A DNA stretch of 64,000 nucleotides from Microbacterium sp. TPD7012 (lineage in GTDB: Bacteria; Actinomycetota; Actinomycetes; Actinomycetales; Microbacteriaceae): contig NZ_QDFV01000003.1 of NCBI RefSeq assembly GCF_003075395.1, forward strand, positions 124,685 to 188,684, in the 5' to 3' direction. The notes below the pieces were generated by a model. That model was given only the letters and a program-made list of their open reading frames with translations. It was not told where the DNA came from and did not search any database. This document shows, one piece after another, positions 52,908 to 63,147 of this stretch. Every line of letters begins with the position of its first letter. The stretch's first letter is position 1. The translations under genes and the position numbers were made by a program.

Positions 52908-54866
52908 ATGACGTCCGAGAGCCGGCGCATCGCGCGCGTGCTCCTCGACTCACCGCTGCCGCAGCTCGACCGTCTGTTCGACTACTCCCTCCCCGCCGAG
53001 CTCGGCGAGGTCCGGCTCGGGGTGCGCGTGCGCGTTCCGCTGCGCACGGCCGGCCGTGTGATCGACGGCTACATCGTCGACATCGACAGGGAGGACGATG
53101 CCGACAGGCCCCTCTCCGAGGTCGACAGCGTCGTCTCCGAGGTCGCCGTGCTGCCCGAGCGCCTGCACCGACTCGCCCGACGCGTCGCCGACCGCGCGGC
53201 AGGGTCCGCCTCCGATGTGCTGCGACTCGTGATCCCGAAGCGGCAGGTGCGGGTCGAGAAGGCCTGGACCGCGGACAGCCCGGTGCCGGTGCTCGATGCG
53301 TCCGCCGTCGAACGGAGTCAGGAGATCCTCGACGTCTACGACGGACTCGTCGCCGTGCTCGACGGAGGAGGACGCGCCGCCGTCGAGGCCGTCCCGCAGC
53401 TGCGTGACGGGGGAGAGGCCTGGTCCCAGCTCCTCGCGGCCTCCGCGACACGGATGCTGGCCGCCGGCCGCTCGTCGATCCTCATCGTGCCCGACCACCG
53501 CGACCTCGATCGGCTGCTCACAGCCCTCGAGGCGCTCGTCCCCGGCGACGCGGTCGTGCGCTACGACTCCCGCCAGACGAACCCCGATCGGTACCGCGGC
53601 TTCCTCCGCACGCTCGAGGAGTCGCCCTGCATCGTCGTCGGGAACCGCTCCGCGGTCTACGCCCCGGTCGAGGCGGGTCTCGTCGCCGTCTGGGACGACG
53701 GAGACCCGTTGCTGGGCGAGCAGCTCGCACCGTACGTGAACGCGCGGGACGCGGCACTGCTCCGTCAGGAGCTCGAGCAGTCGGCGCTGCTCTTCGCGGG
53801 GCACACCCGCACGACCGACGTCGAGCGCCTCATCGCGCGCGGCTGGCTGCAGGACGTGCGCGCGTCCCGTCGCGTGCTGCCGAAGGTCGTGCTCAGCACC
53901 CCGCAGGAGATGGAGCAGCCCGCAGCGCAGCGGATGCCGTCCTCGGCGTTCCTGGCCGCGCGCACCGCCGCGGCGGAGGGGCCCGTCCTGGTGCAGGTGT
54001 CCCGTCCCGGCTTCTCGCCCTCGCTGGTCTGCGCGGAGTGCCGCGCACCTGCCCGCTGCCCGCACTGCGGCGGCCCGCTCGGCGCACGCCACCGCGGCGC
54101 TGTCCCCGTGTGCGGCTGGTGCGGCCGCAGCGCCCGCGCCTGGGTCTGCCCCGCATGCTCGTCGACGAAGCTCCGACTCGCATCCTCCGGGAGCGAGCGC
54201 ACCGCCGACGAGCTCGGGCGCGCGTTCCCCGGCATCCGTGTGATCGTCGCCGACAGCGCGCACCCCGTCGAACGCGTCGACGCCAAGCCCGCGCTCGTCG
54301 TGGCGACACGCGGCGCCGAGCCGCTGGCCGCCGGAGGATACCGTGCCGTCGTCCTCCTGGACGGACCGCGGATGCTCCAGGCACCGGATCTGCGTATCGG
54401 GGAGGCGTGCCTGCGCTGGTGGTCGAACGCGGCGGCCCTCGCCGCTCCAGGAGCCCCGATCCATCTCGTCGGCGTCAGCGGTGCGGTCGGCATGGCCCTC
54501 GCGACCTGGAACCAGGCCGGCTACGCGCGATCCGAGCTCGAGAGCCGTGCGCCACTGCACATGCCCCCGACGGCGCGGGTGGCGCTGGTCGAGGGATCCG
54601 CCGCGGCCGTCTCCCGCGCGCTGGTCGCGCTGGGCGAGCTCGCCCTTCCCGCCGACGCCGTCCTCGGGCCCGTCCCGATCGACTCCGATGATGTCCCGCC
54701 GCGCGTGCGCGCGCTCGTCCGGTTCGGCTACGGCGCAGGCAGCCGTGTCGCCACCGTCCTGCGAGCGGCCGTCGTCGCCGAGGCCGTCGCCGGTCGTCGA
54801 GGCCGCGCGCGCAACGCGAAGAACACGCTCTCGGTTCGTCTCGATATCCTCGATCCAGAGCTCTGA
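52908..54866 (+). CDS. priA: primosomal protein N' (PriA), helicase-degenerate form
   Basis: A 652-residue PriA. The N-terminal 3'-DNA-binding domain (RVLLDSPLPQLDRLFDYSLP onward) and eight zinc-binding cysteines in four CxxC pairs (from about residue 375: CAEC, CPHC, CGWC, CPAC) are intact. The ATPase P-loop GSGKT is missing: the corresponding place reads AAGRSSILIVPDHRDL. The DEEH Walker B site reads VWDDGDP. So it can probably load the replisome as a scaffold but not unwind DNA. This is known for actinobacterial PriA proteins. The ATG has a weak ribosome binding site. Confidence 0.9.
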   Translation: MTSESRRIARVLLDSPLPQLDRLFDYSLPAELGEVRLGVRVRVPLRTAGRVIDGYIVDIDREDDADRPLSEVDSVVSEVAVLPERLHRLARRVADRAAGSASDVLRLVIPKRQVRVEKAWTADSPVPVLDASAVERSQEILDVYDGLVAVLDGGGRAAVEAVPQLRDGGEAWSQLLAASATRMLAAGRSSILIVPDHRDLDRLLTALEALVPGDAVVRYDSRQTNPDRYRGFLRTLEESPCIVVGNRSAVYAPVEAGLVAVWDDGDPLLGEQLAPYVNARDAALLRQELEQSALLFAGHTRTTDVERLIARGWLQDVRASRRVLPKVVLSTPQEMEQPAAQRMPSSAFLAARTAAAEGPVLVQVSRPGFSPSLVCAECRAPARCPHCGGPLGARHRGAVPVCGWCGRSARAWVCPACSSTKLRLASSGSERTADELGRAFPGIRVIVADSAHPVERVDAKPALVVATRGAEPLAAGGYRAVVLLDGPRMLQAPDLRIGEACLRWWSNAAALAAPGAPIHLVGVSGAVGMALATWNQAGYARSELESRAPLHMPPTARVALVEGSAAAVSRALVALGELALPADAVLGPVPIDSDDVPPRVRALVRFGYGAGSRVATVLRAAVVAEAVAGRRGRARNAKNTLSVRLDILDPEL

Positions 54867-54884
54867 CCCTTCCGGAGAACCTTC

Positions 54885-55805
54885 ATGCGCCTCGTCTTCG
54901 CCGGCACACCTGCTGCCGCCGTGCCCACACTGCGACGTCTCTCGACGCTGCACGACATCGTCGCGGTCGTCACGCGCCCCGATGCCCCTCTCGGGCGCAA
55001 GCGGGTGCTGACGCCTTCGCCGGTCGCCCAGGCGGCCGATGAGCTCGGTCTGCCGGTGATCCGTGCGAGCCGGCTCGACGACGACGCGACGGCGCGCATC
55101 ACGGCGCTGCGGCCCGAGCTCGGGGTGATCGTCGCCTACGGCGGCCTGGTGCGCGAGCCGCTGCTCTCGGCTCCGGATGCCGGGTGGATCAACCTGCACT
55201 TCTCCCTGCTGCCCGCCTGGCGAGGAGCCGCGCCGGTGCAGCGTGCGCTGATCGCCGGTGACCGCGAGCTCGGAGCGAGCGTGTTCCAGCTCGTCCCGGA
55301 GCTCGATGCGGGCGACGTGTTCGCCATGCGCACGATCGTGGTCGCGCCGACCGCGACCGCCGAGCAGGCACTCGAGACCCTGGCCCGCGACGGTGCGGAG
55401 CTGACCGCGGAGGTTGTCGACGCGATCGCGAACGGGACCGCCCGCGCCGAGCCGCAGCGAGGAGCGCCCACGCTCGCCCCGAAGCTGACCCTGGTCGACG
55501 GCCTGCTCGACTGGTCGCAGCCCGCTGACGCGGTGTTCGCCCGGTTCCGCGGCGTGACTCCGGAACCCGGAGCGCACACCACCGTCGAGGGTCAGCGGCT
55601 CAAGATCCTCGAGGCGGCCCCGGCGGATGCTGCCGAGCCGGTGGAGCCCGGTCGCATCGTCGGCACGAAGTCGGCCCTGCTGATCGGCACGGCATCCGCT
55701 CCTCTCGCCGTCACGCGCGTGCAGCCGGCGGGCAAGGGCGCGATGAACGCCGTCGACTGGTGGCGCGGGCAGCGCGCCACGGAAGGGCTGCGTGCCGGAT
55801 CATGA
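54885..55805 (+). CDS. fmt: methionyl-tRNA formyltransferase
   Basis: A 306-residue enzyme that formylates initiator Met-tRNA. The catalytic N103 and H105 lie in INLHFSLLPAWRGAAPVQ, the flexible loop has RPDAPLGRKR, and ELDAGDVF includes the active-site Asp. The C-terminal OB domain (about 205-306) binds the tRNA. GGAG lies 7 nt before the ATG. It overlaps rsmB by 4 nt (ATGA). Note that def is not next to it. Confidence 0.95.
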   Translation: MRLVFAGTPAAAVPTLRRLSTLHDIVAVVTRPDAPLGRKRVLTPSPVAQAADELGLPVIRASRLDDDATARITALRPELGVIVAYGGLVREPLLSAPDAGWINLHFSLLPAWRGAAPVQRALIAGDRELGASVFQLVPELDAGDVFAMRTIVVAPTATAEQALETLARDGAELTAEVVDAIANGTARAEPQRGAPTLAPKLTLVDGLLDWSQPADAVFARFRGVTPEPGAHTTVEGQRLKILEAAPADAAEPVEPGRIVGTKSALLIGTASAPLAVTRVQPAGKGAMNAVDWWRGQRATEGLRAGS

Positions 55806-57301
55806 GCCCATCTGAGCAGGGGAGAGCACCGCGACGGACCTCCGGTCGTCAGGGTGTCGGCGCGCGTCCCACGAACACCGGGGACCGCTCGGGACGCCGG
55901 GGACCGACGCGCACCGTGCAGCCGGCGCGACGCGTCGCCTACGACGTGCTGCGCGCGGTGTCCGACTCCGACGCCTACGCGAACCTGCTGCTGCCCTCGG
56001 CCATCGCCGAGGCCGCTCTCTCGCCGCAGGACGCCGCTCTCGCGACAGAGCTCACCTACGGCACGCTGCGGCGCCGCGGGCTCTACGACGCGATCATCGC
56101 GGCGGCAGCCGATCGCGCCGTCGACGGCATCGACCCCGCGGTCCTCGATGCGCTGCGTCTCGCCGTGCACCAGCTGCTGGCGACTCGTGTGGCCTCGCAT
56201 GCGGCCGTCAACGAGTCCGTGAACCTCGTCGCGACGGCAGCGGGACGCGGTGCGGGGAGCTTCACGAACGCCGTGCTGCGGAGGATCGCGCGCGACACCC
56301 CCGAGCACTGGCAGGAGCGGATCGAGGAGGATGCGCGCTCCGACGACGAGCGACTCGCGCTGCGGTCGGCGCATCCGGTCTGGATCATCCGAGCGCTGCG
56401 ACGCGCTCTCGCGGACGAGGGACGCGTGGACGAGCTCGAGGCGCTGCTCGAGGCCGACAACGTCTCACCCGAGGTGACGCTGGTGGCGCTGCCGGGGCTG
56501 GCCGAACCCGTCGACCCCCGTCGGCCCTATGCCGTGACGGCCTTCGCGTCACCCGGCGGCGATCCGCGACGCTCCGTCGAGGCCTCGGGAGGCACCGTCC
56601 GCGTGCAGGACGAGGGCTCCCAGCTCGTCGCCCTCGCTCTGGCGGATGCCGCGCCGATCCGGGCAGGGGAGCGGTGGCTCGACTTGTGCGCGGGGCCCGG
56701 AGGCAAGACCGCCCTCCTTGCGGCCATCGCCCGCGAGCATGGCGCGACCCTCGAGGCGAACGAGGTCGTGCCGACGCGCGCCCGTCTGGTGCGCAACGCG
56801 CTCCGAGCCGTTCCGGGCGAGGTCGTCGTGCACGAACAGGACGGTCGTGAACTGGCCGCGGCGCGGGCGGGAGAGTTCGACCGGATCCTCGTCGACGCCC
56901 CCTGCACCGGCCTCGGCGCGCTGCGCCGCCGTCCGGAGGCGCGGTGGCGCAAGTCTCCGGCCGACGTCGCGGAGCTCGTGCCGCTGCAGGTCGACCTCCT
57001 GACGGCGGCACTGGAGGCTCTCGCGCCGGGCGGCATCGTGGCCTACGTCACATGCTCGCCGCATCTGGCCGAGACCGTCGGCGTCGTGCAGGAGGTGCTG
57101 CGCGACCGTGCCGACATCACCGAGCTCGACGCGAGGTCCGTGATCGCCGACCTCGCCCGGTCGCCGATCGACCTCGCCGATGACGGCCGCGCGGATTCCG
57201 GCAGCGCCCAGCTCTGGCCGCATCGTCATGGCACCGACGCCATGTTCCTCGCGCTGCTCCAGCGCACGGACGCCCCGAACACCGCAGCGAAGGAAGACTA
57301 G
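55802..57301 (+). CDS. rsmB: 16S rRNA m5C967 methyltransferase RsmB
   Basis: A 499-residue NusB/Sun protein. An Arg-rich N-terminus (1-40) precedes a NusB-like domain (about 40-180). The SAM-dependent methyltransferase domain has LCAGPGGKTALLA, DAPCTGLGALRRRPEARW (one catalytic Cys) and VTCSPHLAET (the second Cys). The ATG overlaps the fmt stop. rpe begins 4 nt after its stop codon. Confidence 0.94.
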   Translation: MSPSEQGRAPRRTSGRQGVGARPTNTGDRSGRRGPTRTVQPARRVAYDVLRAVSDSDAYANLLLPSAIAEAALSPQDAALATELTYGTLRRRGLYDAIIAAAADRAVDGIDPAVLDALRLAVHQLLATRVASHAAVNESVNLVATAAGRGAGSFTNAVLRRIARDTPEHWQERIEEDARSDDERLALRSAHPVWIIRALRRALADEGRVDELEALLEADNVSPEVTLVALPGLAEPVDPRRPYAVTAFASPGGDPRRSVEASGGTVRVQDEGSQLVALALADAAPIRAGERWLDLCAGPGGKTALLAAIAREHGATLEANEVVPTRARLVRNALRAVPGEVVVHEQDGRELAAARAGEFDRILVDAPCTGLGALRRRPEARWRKSPADVAELVPLQVDLLTAALEALAPGGIVAYVTCSPHLAETVGVVQEVLRDRADITELDARSVIADLARSPIDLADDGRADSGSAQLWPHRHGTDAMFLALLQRTDAPNTAAKED

Positions 57302-57305
57302 GACC

Positions 57306-57986
57306 GTGGAACTCCCCAGCGCACCCCGCATCAACCCCAGCATCCTGGCCGCCGACTTCGTGAACATGCAGGCCGATCTCGCCAAGATCGCGACCGCTGA
57401 CTTCGCCCACGTCGACGTGATGGACAACCACTTCGTCCCGAACCTCACGTTCGGACCGCAGATGGTGGAGCGCATCCAGGCGACCAGTCCCATCCCGCTC
57501 GACGTGCATCTCATGATCACCGATCCGGACCGCTGGGCTCCGGGCTATGCCGAGCTGGGGGCGGCCAGCGTGACGTTCCATCTGGAGGCGGCGGCGGATC
57601 CGATCGCCCTCGCCCGTCGGCTGCGCGACATCGGGGCTCGCGCCGGCATCGCGATCAAGCCCGACACACCCGCGGAACCGCTGTACTCGGTGCTCGAGGA
57701 GTTCGACCAGATCCTCGTCATGACCGTGGAGCCGGGCTTCGGCGGTCAGGGTTTCATGCCCGAGACCATGCCCAAGCTGCGCGCTCTCGCCGACGAGGCG
57801 CAGCGCCGCGGATCGCAGGTGTGGCTGCAGGTCGACGGCGGGATCTCCGACAGCACGATCGAGATCGCCGCTGCCGCGGGCGCGAACACGTTCGTCGCGG
57901 GCTCGGCGGTCTTCGGCGCCGACGACATCGAGGCCGCTGTCACTCGGCTCAGGGACCGCGCGCGAGCCGGTAGCCTGGAGGGGTGA
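57306..57986 (+). CDS. rpe: ribulose-phosphate 3-epimerase
   Basis: A 226-residue TIM-barrel enzyme of the pentose phosphate pathway. Visible are the N-terminal [17 protein letters not shown], metal/catalytic segments [16 protein letters not shown] and [12 protein letters not shown], and the phosphate loop [10 protein letters not shown] plus AGSAVFG. The GTG start after GGACC is chosen because it gives [12 protein letters not shown]. Its last codons contain the -10-like element of hisE. Confidence 0.95.
   Translation: MELPSAPRINPSILAADFVNMQADLAKIATADFAHVDVMDNHFVPNLTFGPQMVERIQATSPIPLDVHLMITDPDRWAPGYAELGAASVTFHLEAAADPIALARRLRDIGARAGIAIKPDTPAEPLYSVLEEFDQILVMTVEPGFGGQGFMPETMPKLRALADEAQRRGSQVWLQVDGGISDSTIEIAAAAGANTFVAGSAVFGADDIEAAVTRLRDRARAGSLEG
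57971..57976 (+). promoter_or_regulatory. -10-like element 6 nt before the hisE start
   Basis: TAGCCT, then GGAGGG, then GTG, inside the end of rpe. It could let the his genes be transcribed apart from rpe as a leaderless mRNA; GGAGGG would also serve as the Shine-Dalgarno in a read-through transcript. Confidence 0.5.
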
Positions 57987-58246
57987 AGACTTTCGACGAG
58001 CTGTTCGCCGAGCTCAGCGTCAAGGCCGAGACCCGCCCAGAGGGATCCGGCACCGTCGCCGAGCTGGATGCCGGCGTGCACACGATCGGCAAGAAGATCG
58101 TCGAAGAGGCCGCCGAGGTGTGGATGGCATCGGAGTACGAATCCGACGAGGCCGCCGCCGAGGAGATCTCCCAGCTGCTGTACCACCTGCAGGTCATGAT
58201 GATCGCGAAGGGTCTCAGCCTGCAGGACGTCTACCGACATCTGTGA
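57983..58246 (+). CDS. hisE: phosphoribosyl-ATP diphosphatase
   Basis: An 87-residue all-helical MazG-like enzyme for the second step of histidine synthesis. It carries [20 protein letters not shown] and [17 protein letters not shown], the usual metal-binding helices. The GTG start overlaps the rpe stop by 4 nt. It is a stand-alone enzyme, separate from HisI, as in other actinobacteria. Confidence 0.95.
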   Translation: MKTFDELFAELSVKAETRPEGSGTVAELDAGVHTIGKKIVEEAAEVWMASEYESDEAAAEEISQLLYHLQVMMIAKGLSLQDVYRHL

Positions 58247-58284
58247 TGCGCTCCGTTCCTCTCCTCTCGAACTGAAGGCCATCC

Positions 58285-59127
58285 ATGCTGCGCATCGCTG
58301 TTCCGAACAAGGGCTCGCTCTCCGAGACCGCCGCCGACATGCTCGCGGAGGCCGGCTATGCCGGTCGACGCGACCCGAAGACCCTGCACGTCATCGACGC
58401 CGAGAACGACGTCGAGTTCTTCTTCCTTCGCCCGAAGGACATCGCCACCTACGTCGGCTCGGGCGCCATCGATGTGGGCATCACCGGCCGGGATCTCCTG
58501 CTGGATGCCCGGATGCCGGGCGCACGGGAGATCGAGGCCCTCGGTTTCGCCGGCTCGACGTTCCGCTTCGCCGCGCCCTCGGGCCGCTACAGCGACGTCT
58601 CGGAGCTCGACGGCCTGCGCATCGCGACCTCGTATCCGGGCCTCGTCGACGCCTTCCTCGATGAGCGGGGAATCGCAGTCGACCTGGTCCCGCTCGACGG
58701 TGCGGTGGAGTCCGCCGTGCGCCTCGGCGTCGCGGACGCCGTCGCCGATGTCGTCGAGACCGGCACGACGCTCCGTCAGGCGGGGCTCGACGTGTTCGGT
58801 CCGGTGATCCTCGAGTCCGAGGCCGTCCTCATCGCCGGTCCGGTCGACGCCGACGGCTCCGAGACGCTGCTGCGTCGGCTCCGCGGCGTGATGGTGGCGC
58901 GTCGCTTCGTGATGATCGACTACGACCTGCCGGTCGCCCTCCTCGACGACGCCGTGAAGATCGCCGGAGGCGTCGAGTCGCCGACCGTCTCGCCGCTCCG
59001 CGACCCCGAGTGGGTGGCCGTGCGGGTCATGGTCGCGCGTTCGCGCGTCAACCACGTGATGGACGAGCTGTACGCGCTCGGCGCGCGCGCCATCCTCGTC
59101 ACCGCCATCCACAACGCGAGGCTCTGA
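58285..59127 (+). CDS. hisG: ATP phosphoribosyltransferase (long form)
   Basis: A 280-residue enzyme, the feedback-regulated first step of histidine synthesis. The N-terminal [23 protein letters not shown] and [10 protein letters not shown] segments bind [18 protein letters not shown]-like (here [14 protein letters not shown]) is the second. The C-terminal 75 residues form the histidine-binding regulatory domain, so this is the long, HisZ-independent form. It is followed by hisF with a 1-nt overlap (TGATG). Confidence 0.95.
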   Translation: MLRIAVPNKGSLSETAADMLAEAGYAGRRDPKTLHVIDAENDVEFFFLRPKDIATYVGSGAIDVGITGRDLLLDARMPGAREIEALGFAGSTFRFAAPSGRYSDVSELDGLRIATSYPGLVDAFLDERGIAVDLVPLDGAVESAVRLGVADAVADVVETGTTLRQAGLDVFGPVILESEAVLIAGPVDADGSETLLRRLRGVMVARRFVMIDYDLPVALLDDAVKIAGGVESPTVSPLRDPEWVAVRVMVARSRVNHVMDELYALGARAILVTAIHNARL

Positions 59128-59888
59128 TGACTCTCGCCAGCCGCGTCATCCCGTGTCTGGACGTCGCCGACGGCCGCGTCGTCAAGGGTGTCAACTTCGA
59201 GAACCTCCGCGACATGGGCGACCCGGTCGAGCTCGCCCGGCACTACGCCGCGCAGGGTGCGGACGAGATCACCTTCCTCGACGTCACCGCCACGGTCGAC
59301 GCCCGCGCGACGACCTACGACGTGGTGCAGCGCACGGCCGAGCAGGTCTTCGTCCCTCTCACCGTCGGCGGGGGAGTGCGCAGCGTCGATGATGTGGCGC
59401 GACTGCTCTCGGTCGGCGCCGACAAGGTCGGAGTGAACTCGGCCGCCATCGCGCGTCCTGAGCTCATCGGCGAGATCGCCGACCGCTTCGGCGCCCAGGT
59501 GCTCGTCCTCTCGCTCGACGTGAAGCGCGCCGACACGACGCCCTCGGGCTTCGTGGTGACCACGCACGGAGGGCGGACGCAGACGACGCTCGACGCGCTC
59601 GCCTGGGCTCGCGAGGCCACCGAGCGCGGCGCCGGCGAGCTCCTCGTCAACTCGATCGACGCCGACGGCACCAAGGACGGCTTCGACCTCGAGCTCGTGC
59701 GTCTCATGCGCGAGGTCGCCGACGTCCCGGTGATCGCGTCCGGCGGGGCAGGCAAGGCCGCGGACTTCGCGCCCGCCATCAAGGCCGGAGCGGATGCCGT
59801 GCTCGCCGCGAGCGTTTTCCACACCGGCGCGCTGACCGTCGGCGACGTCAAGGACGCGCTGCGCGCGGAAGGGGTGCTGGTCCGATGA
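59127..59888 (+). CDS. hisF: imidazole glycerol phosphate synthase cyclase subunit
   Basis: A 253-residue TIM barrel. Catalytic D12 lies in [25 protein letters not shown] holds the second Asp; phosphate loops are [10 protein letters not shown] and ASGGAGK. It needs HisH, which is not in this window. The ATG is set by the TGATG junction with hisG and the family N-terminus [13 protein letters not shown]. Confidence 0.96.
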   Translation: MTLASRVIPCLDVADGRVVKGVNFENLRDMGDPVELARHYAAQGADEITFLDVTATVDARATTYDVVQRTAEQVFVPLTVGGGVRSVDDVARLLSVGADKVGVNSAAIARPELIGEIADRFGAQVLVLSLDVKRADTTPSGFVVTTHGGRTQTTLDALAWAREATERGAGELLVNSIDADGTKDGFDLELVRLMREVADVPVIASGGAGKAADFAPAIKAGADAVLAASVFHTGALTVGDVKDALRAEGVLVR

Positions 59889-60244
59889 CATCGGTCGAGG
59901 AGCGCATCGCGCAGGTCGTCTTCAACGCCGACGGCCTGGCACCGGTGATCGTGCAGCAGTGGGACACCCACGAGGTGCTGATGCTCGCCTGGGTCGACGC
60001 GGAGGCACTGCGTCGCACCCTCACATCGGGACGTGCGACGTACTGGTCGCGCTCCCGGCAGGAGTACTGGCGCAAGGGCGACACCTCCGGCAACATCCAG
60101 GTCGTGCGGGAGGCCCGCCTCGACTGCGACGGCGACGCGATCCTGCTCGAGGTCGCGCAGACCGGGCCTGCCTGCCACACCGGCACCCGCACGTGCTTCG
60201 ACACCACCGACCTCGAGGCGACCGTCGGAGCGGGAGAGTCGTGA
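59885..60244 (+). CDS. hisI: phosphoribosyl-AMP cyclohydrolase
   Basis: A 119-residue zinc enzyme for the third step of histidine synthesis. Signatures are [44 protein letters not shown] and the zinc cysteines in [12 protein letters not shown]. It overlaps hisF and the following membrane protein gene by 4 nt each. In Mycobacterium and relatives trpE lies further down before the membrane protein; here there is no room for it. Confidence 0.96.
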   Translation: MTSVEERIAQVVFNADGLAPVIVQQWDTHEVLMLAWVDAEALRRTLTSGRATYWSRSRQEYWRKGDTSGNIQVVREARLDCDGDAILLEVAQTGPACHTGTRTCFDTTDLEATVGAGES

Positions 60245-60828
60245 CCTTCGCCCAGCGCGGTCGTTCGATCTCCGTCTCCGGATTCCTCCTCTCCGGCGCG
60301 ATCGGCATCATCTCGTCCACGCAGACGTGGCTGACGGTCGAACGAGCGGATGCCGGGGAAGCGATCCTCGTGCCCGGTGCGTCGGCCCTCGTCCTGCTCG
60401 CTCCGCTGAGCCTGGCCGTCCTCGCCCTCGGCGCCGCACTCTCGATCGCGGCCCGCGTGCTGCGCGTCGTCTTCGCGGTGCTCGCCGGAGCGGCATCCGT
60501 CTTCCTCATCTGGTCGACGCTGCAGCTGCTCGCCGCCCCGCTCGACGCGGTGGGCCCCGCTGTGACCGACGCCACGGGGCTGGCCGGCGGGGGCGCCCTG
60601 GGCGATGTCGTGGAGGCGGTCGCGCCGACGGCGTGGCCGATCATCGCTCTGGTCGGCTGGGTCATCCTGCTCGCAGCATCCGTCGTCGTCCTCGTGACGT
60701 GGCGGGGCTGGAAGGCCGGTGGCCGCCGCTACCGCACGGATGCCGCCGACGCGGCTCCGCACGACGGTCCCGTCGACGCGGTCGATTCCTGGGACGAGCT
60801 GTCCCGCGGAACCGACCCGACGCGGTGA
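60241..60828 (+). CDS. Trp biosynthesis-associated membrane protein (TIGR02234-type)
   Basis: A 195-residue protein with four predicted membrane helices (about 10-28, 50-72, 75-98, 130-152). The first loop has STQTWLTV, and a charged cytoplasmic tail follows. The family sits beside trp genes across actinobacteria (Rv1610 in M. tuberculosis, between trpE and trpC). Its function is unknown; a role in tryptophan or precursor transport is only a guess. The GTG start is set by the 4-nt overlap with hisI. Confidence 0.8.
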   Translation: MTFAQRGRSISVSGFLLSGAIGIISSTQTWLTVERADAGEAILVPGASALVLLAPLSLAVLALGAALSIAARVLRVVFAVLAGAASVFLIWSTLQLLAAPLDAVGPAVTDATGLAGGGALGDVVEAVAPTAWPIIALVGWVILLAASVVVLVTWRGWKAGGRRYRTDAADAAPHDGPVDAVDSWDELSRGTDPTR

Positions 60829-60834
60829 CCCCGA

Positions 60835-60840
60835 TAGACT
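60835..60840 (+). promoter_or_regulatory. -10 element before the DUF6704-trpCBA unit
   Basis: TAGACT, 35 nt before the ATG of the HGxxPAAW protein. The leader carries GGAGGAG as the ribosome binding site. No Trp-rich leader peptide or T-box is seen in this gap. Confidence 0.5.
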
Positions 60841-60875
60841 GAACCCGCCCCGCACGTCGTCCCCCGGAGGAGAAC

Positions 60876-61106
60876 ATGACCAACCCGATCGCCGACCCCG
60901 GCCACGGACACTCGCCTGCGGCCTGGACCGCTGTCGTGATCATGCTCGTCGGCTTCACCGCCGGCACCGTCGCGTTCTGCTTCGAGCAGCCGGCCCTCGT
61001 CTGGATCTCCGCGGCTCTCATCCCGATCGGTGCGATCGTGGGCTGGGCGCTGGCCAAGGCCGGTTACGGCGTGAAGGGCCCCAAGTACTCGCCGAAGGCG
61101 CACTAG
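60876..61106 (+). CDS. HGxxPAAW-family small membrane protein (DUF6704)
   Basis: A 76-residue protein with the family signature HGHSPAAW at 10-17 and two membrane helices (about 18-36 and 42-62). It ends in a basic GPKYSPKAH tail. Function unknown. Proteins of this type lie upstream of trpC in many actinobacteria. GGAGGAG lies 5 nt before the ATG. Its stop overlaps the trpC GTG by one base (TAGTG). Confidence 0.85.
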   Translation: MTNPIADPGHGHSPAAWTAVVIMLVGFTAGTVAFCFEQPALVWISAALIPIGAIVGWALAKAGYGVKGPKYSPKAH

Positions 61107-61882
61107 TGGTCCTCGCCGACCTGACGGCCGGCGCTGTCGCAGACGCCGAGCGTCGCGCGCTCTCGCGCCCCCTCGACGTCGTCGAGCGGGAGGCGCTCTC
61201 GCGTCCCGCGGCGAAGGACGCCCTGTCGTTCCTCGCTCCCGCCGAGCAGGTGAAGATCATCGCCGAGGTCAAGCGGGCCAGCCCCTCGCGCGGCGCCCTC
61301 GCCGACATCCCGGACCCCGCCCTTCAGGCATCGCTCTACGAGACCGGAGGAGCCTCCGCGATCAGCGTGCTCACCGAGGAGCGGCGGTTCGGCGGCAGCC
61401 TCGCCGATCTCGAGGCCGTCACCGCCCGTGTGTCCCTGCCGGTGCTGCGCAAGGACTTCATCGCGAATCGCTATCAGGTGCTCGAGGCCAGAGCGGCCGG
61501 AGCCGATCTCGTCCTGCTGATCGTCGCCGGGCTCGAGCCCGCCGTGCTGCAGGATCTCTTCAGCTTCATCACCGAGCTCGGCATGACGCCGCTCGTCGAG
61601 ACGCACTCCGCCGACGAGCTCGAGGCGGCGATCGATCTCGGCGCACCGCTCATCGGCGTGAACGCGCGCGACCTGAAGACCCTCGAGCTCGACCGTGATC
61701 TGTTCGGCCGTCTGGTCGACCGGATCCCGGACACCGCGGTCAAGATCGCCGAATCCGCCGTCCTGACACCTGCCGACGTGGTGCACTACCGCTCCGCCGG
61801 CGCGGATGTCGTCCTGATCGGCGAGGCGCTCGTCACGGGCGACCCCGTCGCAACCCTCAAGAGCTTCCTGGAGGCGAAGTGA
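61106..61882 (+). CDS. trpC: indole-3-glycerol phosphate synthase
   Basis: A 258-residue TIM barrel that closes the indole ring. Visible are [13 protein letters not shown] with catalytic K56, [34 protein letters not shown] and the phosphate loop [10 protein letters not shown]. It is a stand-alone enzyme, not fused to TrpF. The GTG at 61106 shares a base with the preceding stop codon. It overlaps trpB by 4 nt. Confidence 0.95.
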   Translation: MVLADLTAGAVADAERRALSRPLDVVEREALSRPAAKDALSFLAPAEQVKIIAEVKRASPSRGALADIPDPALQASLYETGGASAISVLTEERRFGGSLADLEAVTARVSLPVLRKDFIANRYQVLEARAAGADLVLLIVAGLEPAVLQDLFSFITELGMTPLVETHSADELEAAIDLGAPLIGVNARDLKTLELDRDLFGRLVDRIPDTAVKIAESAVLTPADVVHYRSAGADVVLIGEALVTGDPVATLKSFLEAK

Positions 61883-63147
61883 GCCTGCGCGATCAGCACG
61901 GACCGTACTTCGGCGAGTTCGGCGGGCGCTACATGCCCGAGTCGCTCATCGCGGCGATCGACGAGCTCACCGTTGCCTACGAGGCGGCGGTGGCCGATCC
62001 CGAGTTCCGTGCCGAGCTCGCCCAGCTCCTGAGCTCGTACGCCGGACGCCCCTCGGCCATCACCGAGGTGCCGCGGTTCGCCGCGCACGCCGGCGGTGCG
62101 CGGGTCTTCCTCAAGCGCGAGGACCTCAACCACACGGGGTCCCACAAGATCAACAACGTGCTCGGTCAGGCCCTGCTCACCAGGCGCCTCGGCAAGACCC
62201 GCGTGATCGCCGAGACCGGCGCGGGTCAGCACGGCGTCGCCACGGCCACCGCTGCCGCGCTGTTCGGCCTGGAGTGCACGATCTACATGGGTGAGGTCGA
62301 CACCGAGCGTCAGGCGCTCAACGTCGCCCGCATGCGTCTGCTCGGCGCCGAGGTCGTCGCTGTGACCTCGGGTTCGCGCACGCTCAAGGACGCGATCAAC
62401 GACGCGTACCGCGACTGGGTGGCATCCGTCGAGACGACGAACTACATCTTCGGCACCGCGGCGGGCCCCCATCCGTTCCCGGCGATGGTGCGCGATTTCC
62501 AGAAGATCATCGGCGAAGAGGCCAGGGCGCAGCTCCTCGACGAGGTCGGCCGCCTTCCCGATGCCGTCTTCGCGTGCGTCGGCGGCGGGTCGAACGCGAT
62601 CGGCATGTTCGATGCCTTCCTCGACGACGAGAGCGTGAAGCTCTACGGCGTCGAAGCGGCCGGCGACGGCGTCGACACCGACCGGCACGCCGCCTCGATC
62701 GAACGCGGACGCCCCGGCGTCCTCCACGGAGCGCGGACCTACGTGCTGCAGAACGGCGACGGTCAGACGATCGAGTCGCACTCGATCTCCGCAGGACTCG
62801 ACTATCCCGGCGTCGGCCCCGAGCACTCCTGGCTGGCCGACATCGGCCGCGCCGAGTACATCCCGGCCACCGATGACGAGGCGATGCAGGCGCTGCGTCT
62901 GCTGAGCCGCACCGAGGGCATCATCCCCGCGATCGAGTCGGCGCACGCCCTCGCCGGCGCACTGCGCGTCGGACGAGATCTCGGTCCGGATGCGATCATC
63001 GCCATCTGCCTCTCCGGGCGCGGCGACAAGGACATGGACACGGCCGCGCGCTACTTCGAGCTGTACGACGAGGAAGCCCTCGCGCACGACGTCGAGGACG
63101 AGAGCGTCGCCGACAAGGCCGCGTCGAAGGGGGAGCCGGAACTGTGA
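61879..63147 (+). CDS. trpB: tryptophan synthase beta chain
   Basis: A 422-residue PLP enzyme that joins indole and serine. The Schiff-base lysine K90 is in HTGSHKINN, the phosphate-binding glycines are GGGSNAIG, and [15 protein letters not shown] is diagnostic of TrpB1. The C-terminus has an extra acidic tail of about 25 residues. GTG start, 4-nt overlap with both trpC and trpA. Confidence 0.96.
   Translation: MSLRDQHGPYFGEFGGRYMPESLIAAIDELTVAYEAAVADPEFRAELAQLLSSYAGRPSAITEVPRFAAHAGGARVFLKREDLNHTGSHKINNVLGQALLTRRLGKTRVIAETGAGQHGVATATAAALFGLECTIYMGEVDTERQALNVARMRLLGAEVVAVTSGSRTLKDAINDAYRDWVASVETTNYIFGTAAGPHPFPAMVRDFQKIIGEEARAQLLDEVGRLPDAVFACVGGGSNAIGMFDAFLDDESVKLYGVEAAGDGVDTDRHAASIERGRPGVLHGARTYVLQNGDGQTIESHSISAGLDYPGVGPEHSWLADIGRAEYIPATDDEAMQALRLLSRTEGIIPAIESAHALAGALRVGRDLGPDAIIAICLSGRGDKDMDTAARYFELYDEEALAHDVEDESVADKAASKGEPEL

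Noticed and set aside
60841-60875. Possible trp leader peptide or T-box before the DUF6704-trpCBA unit
   Set aside because: The gap is 35 nt with no Trp codon run, no T-box signature and no room for an attenuator.
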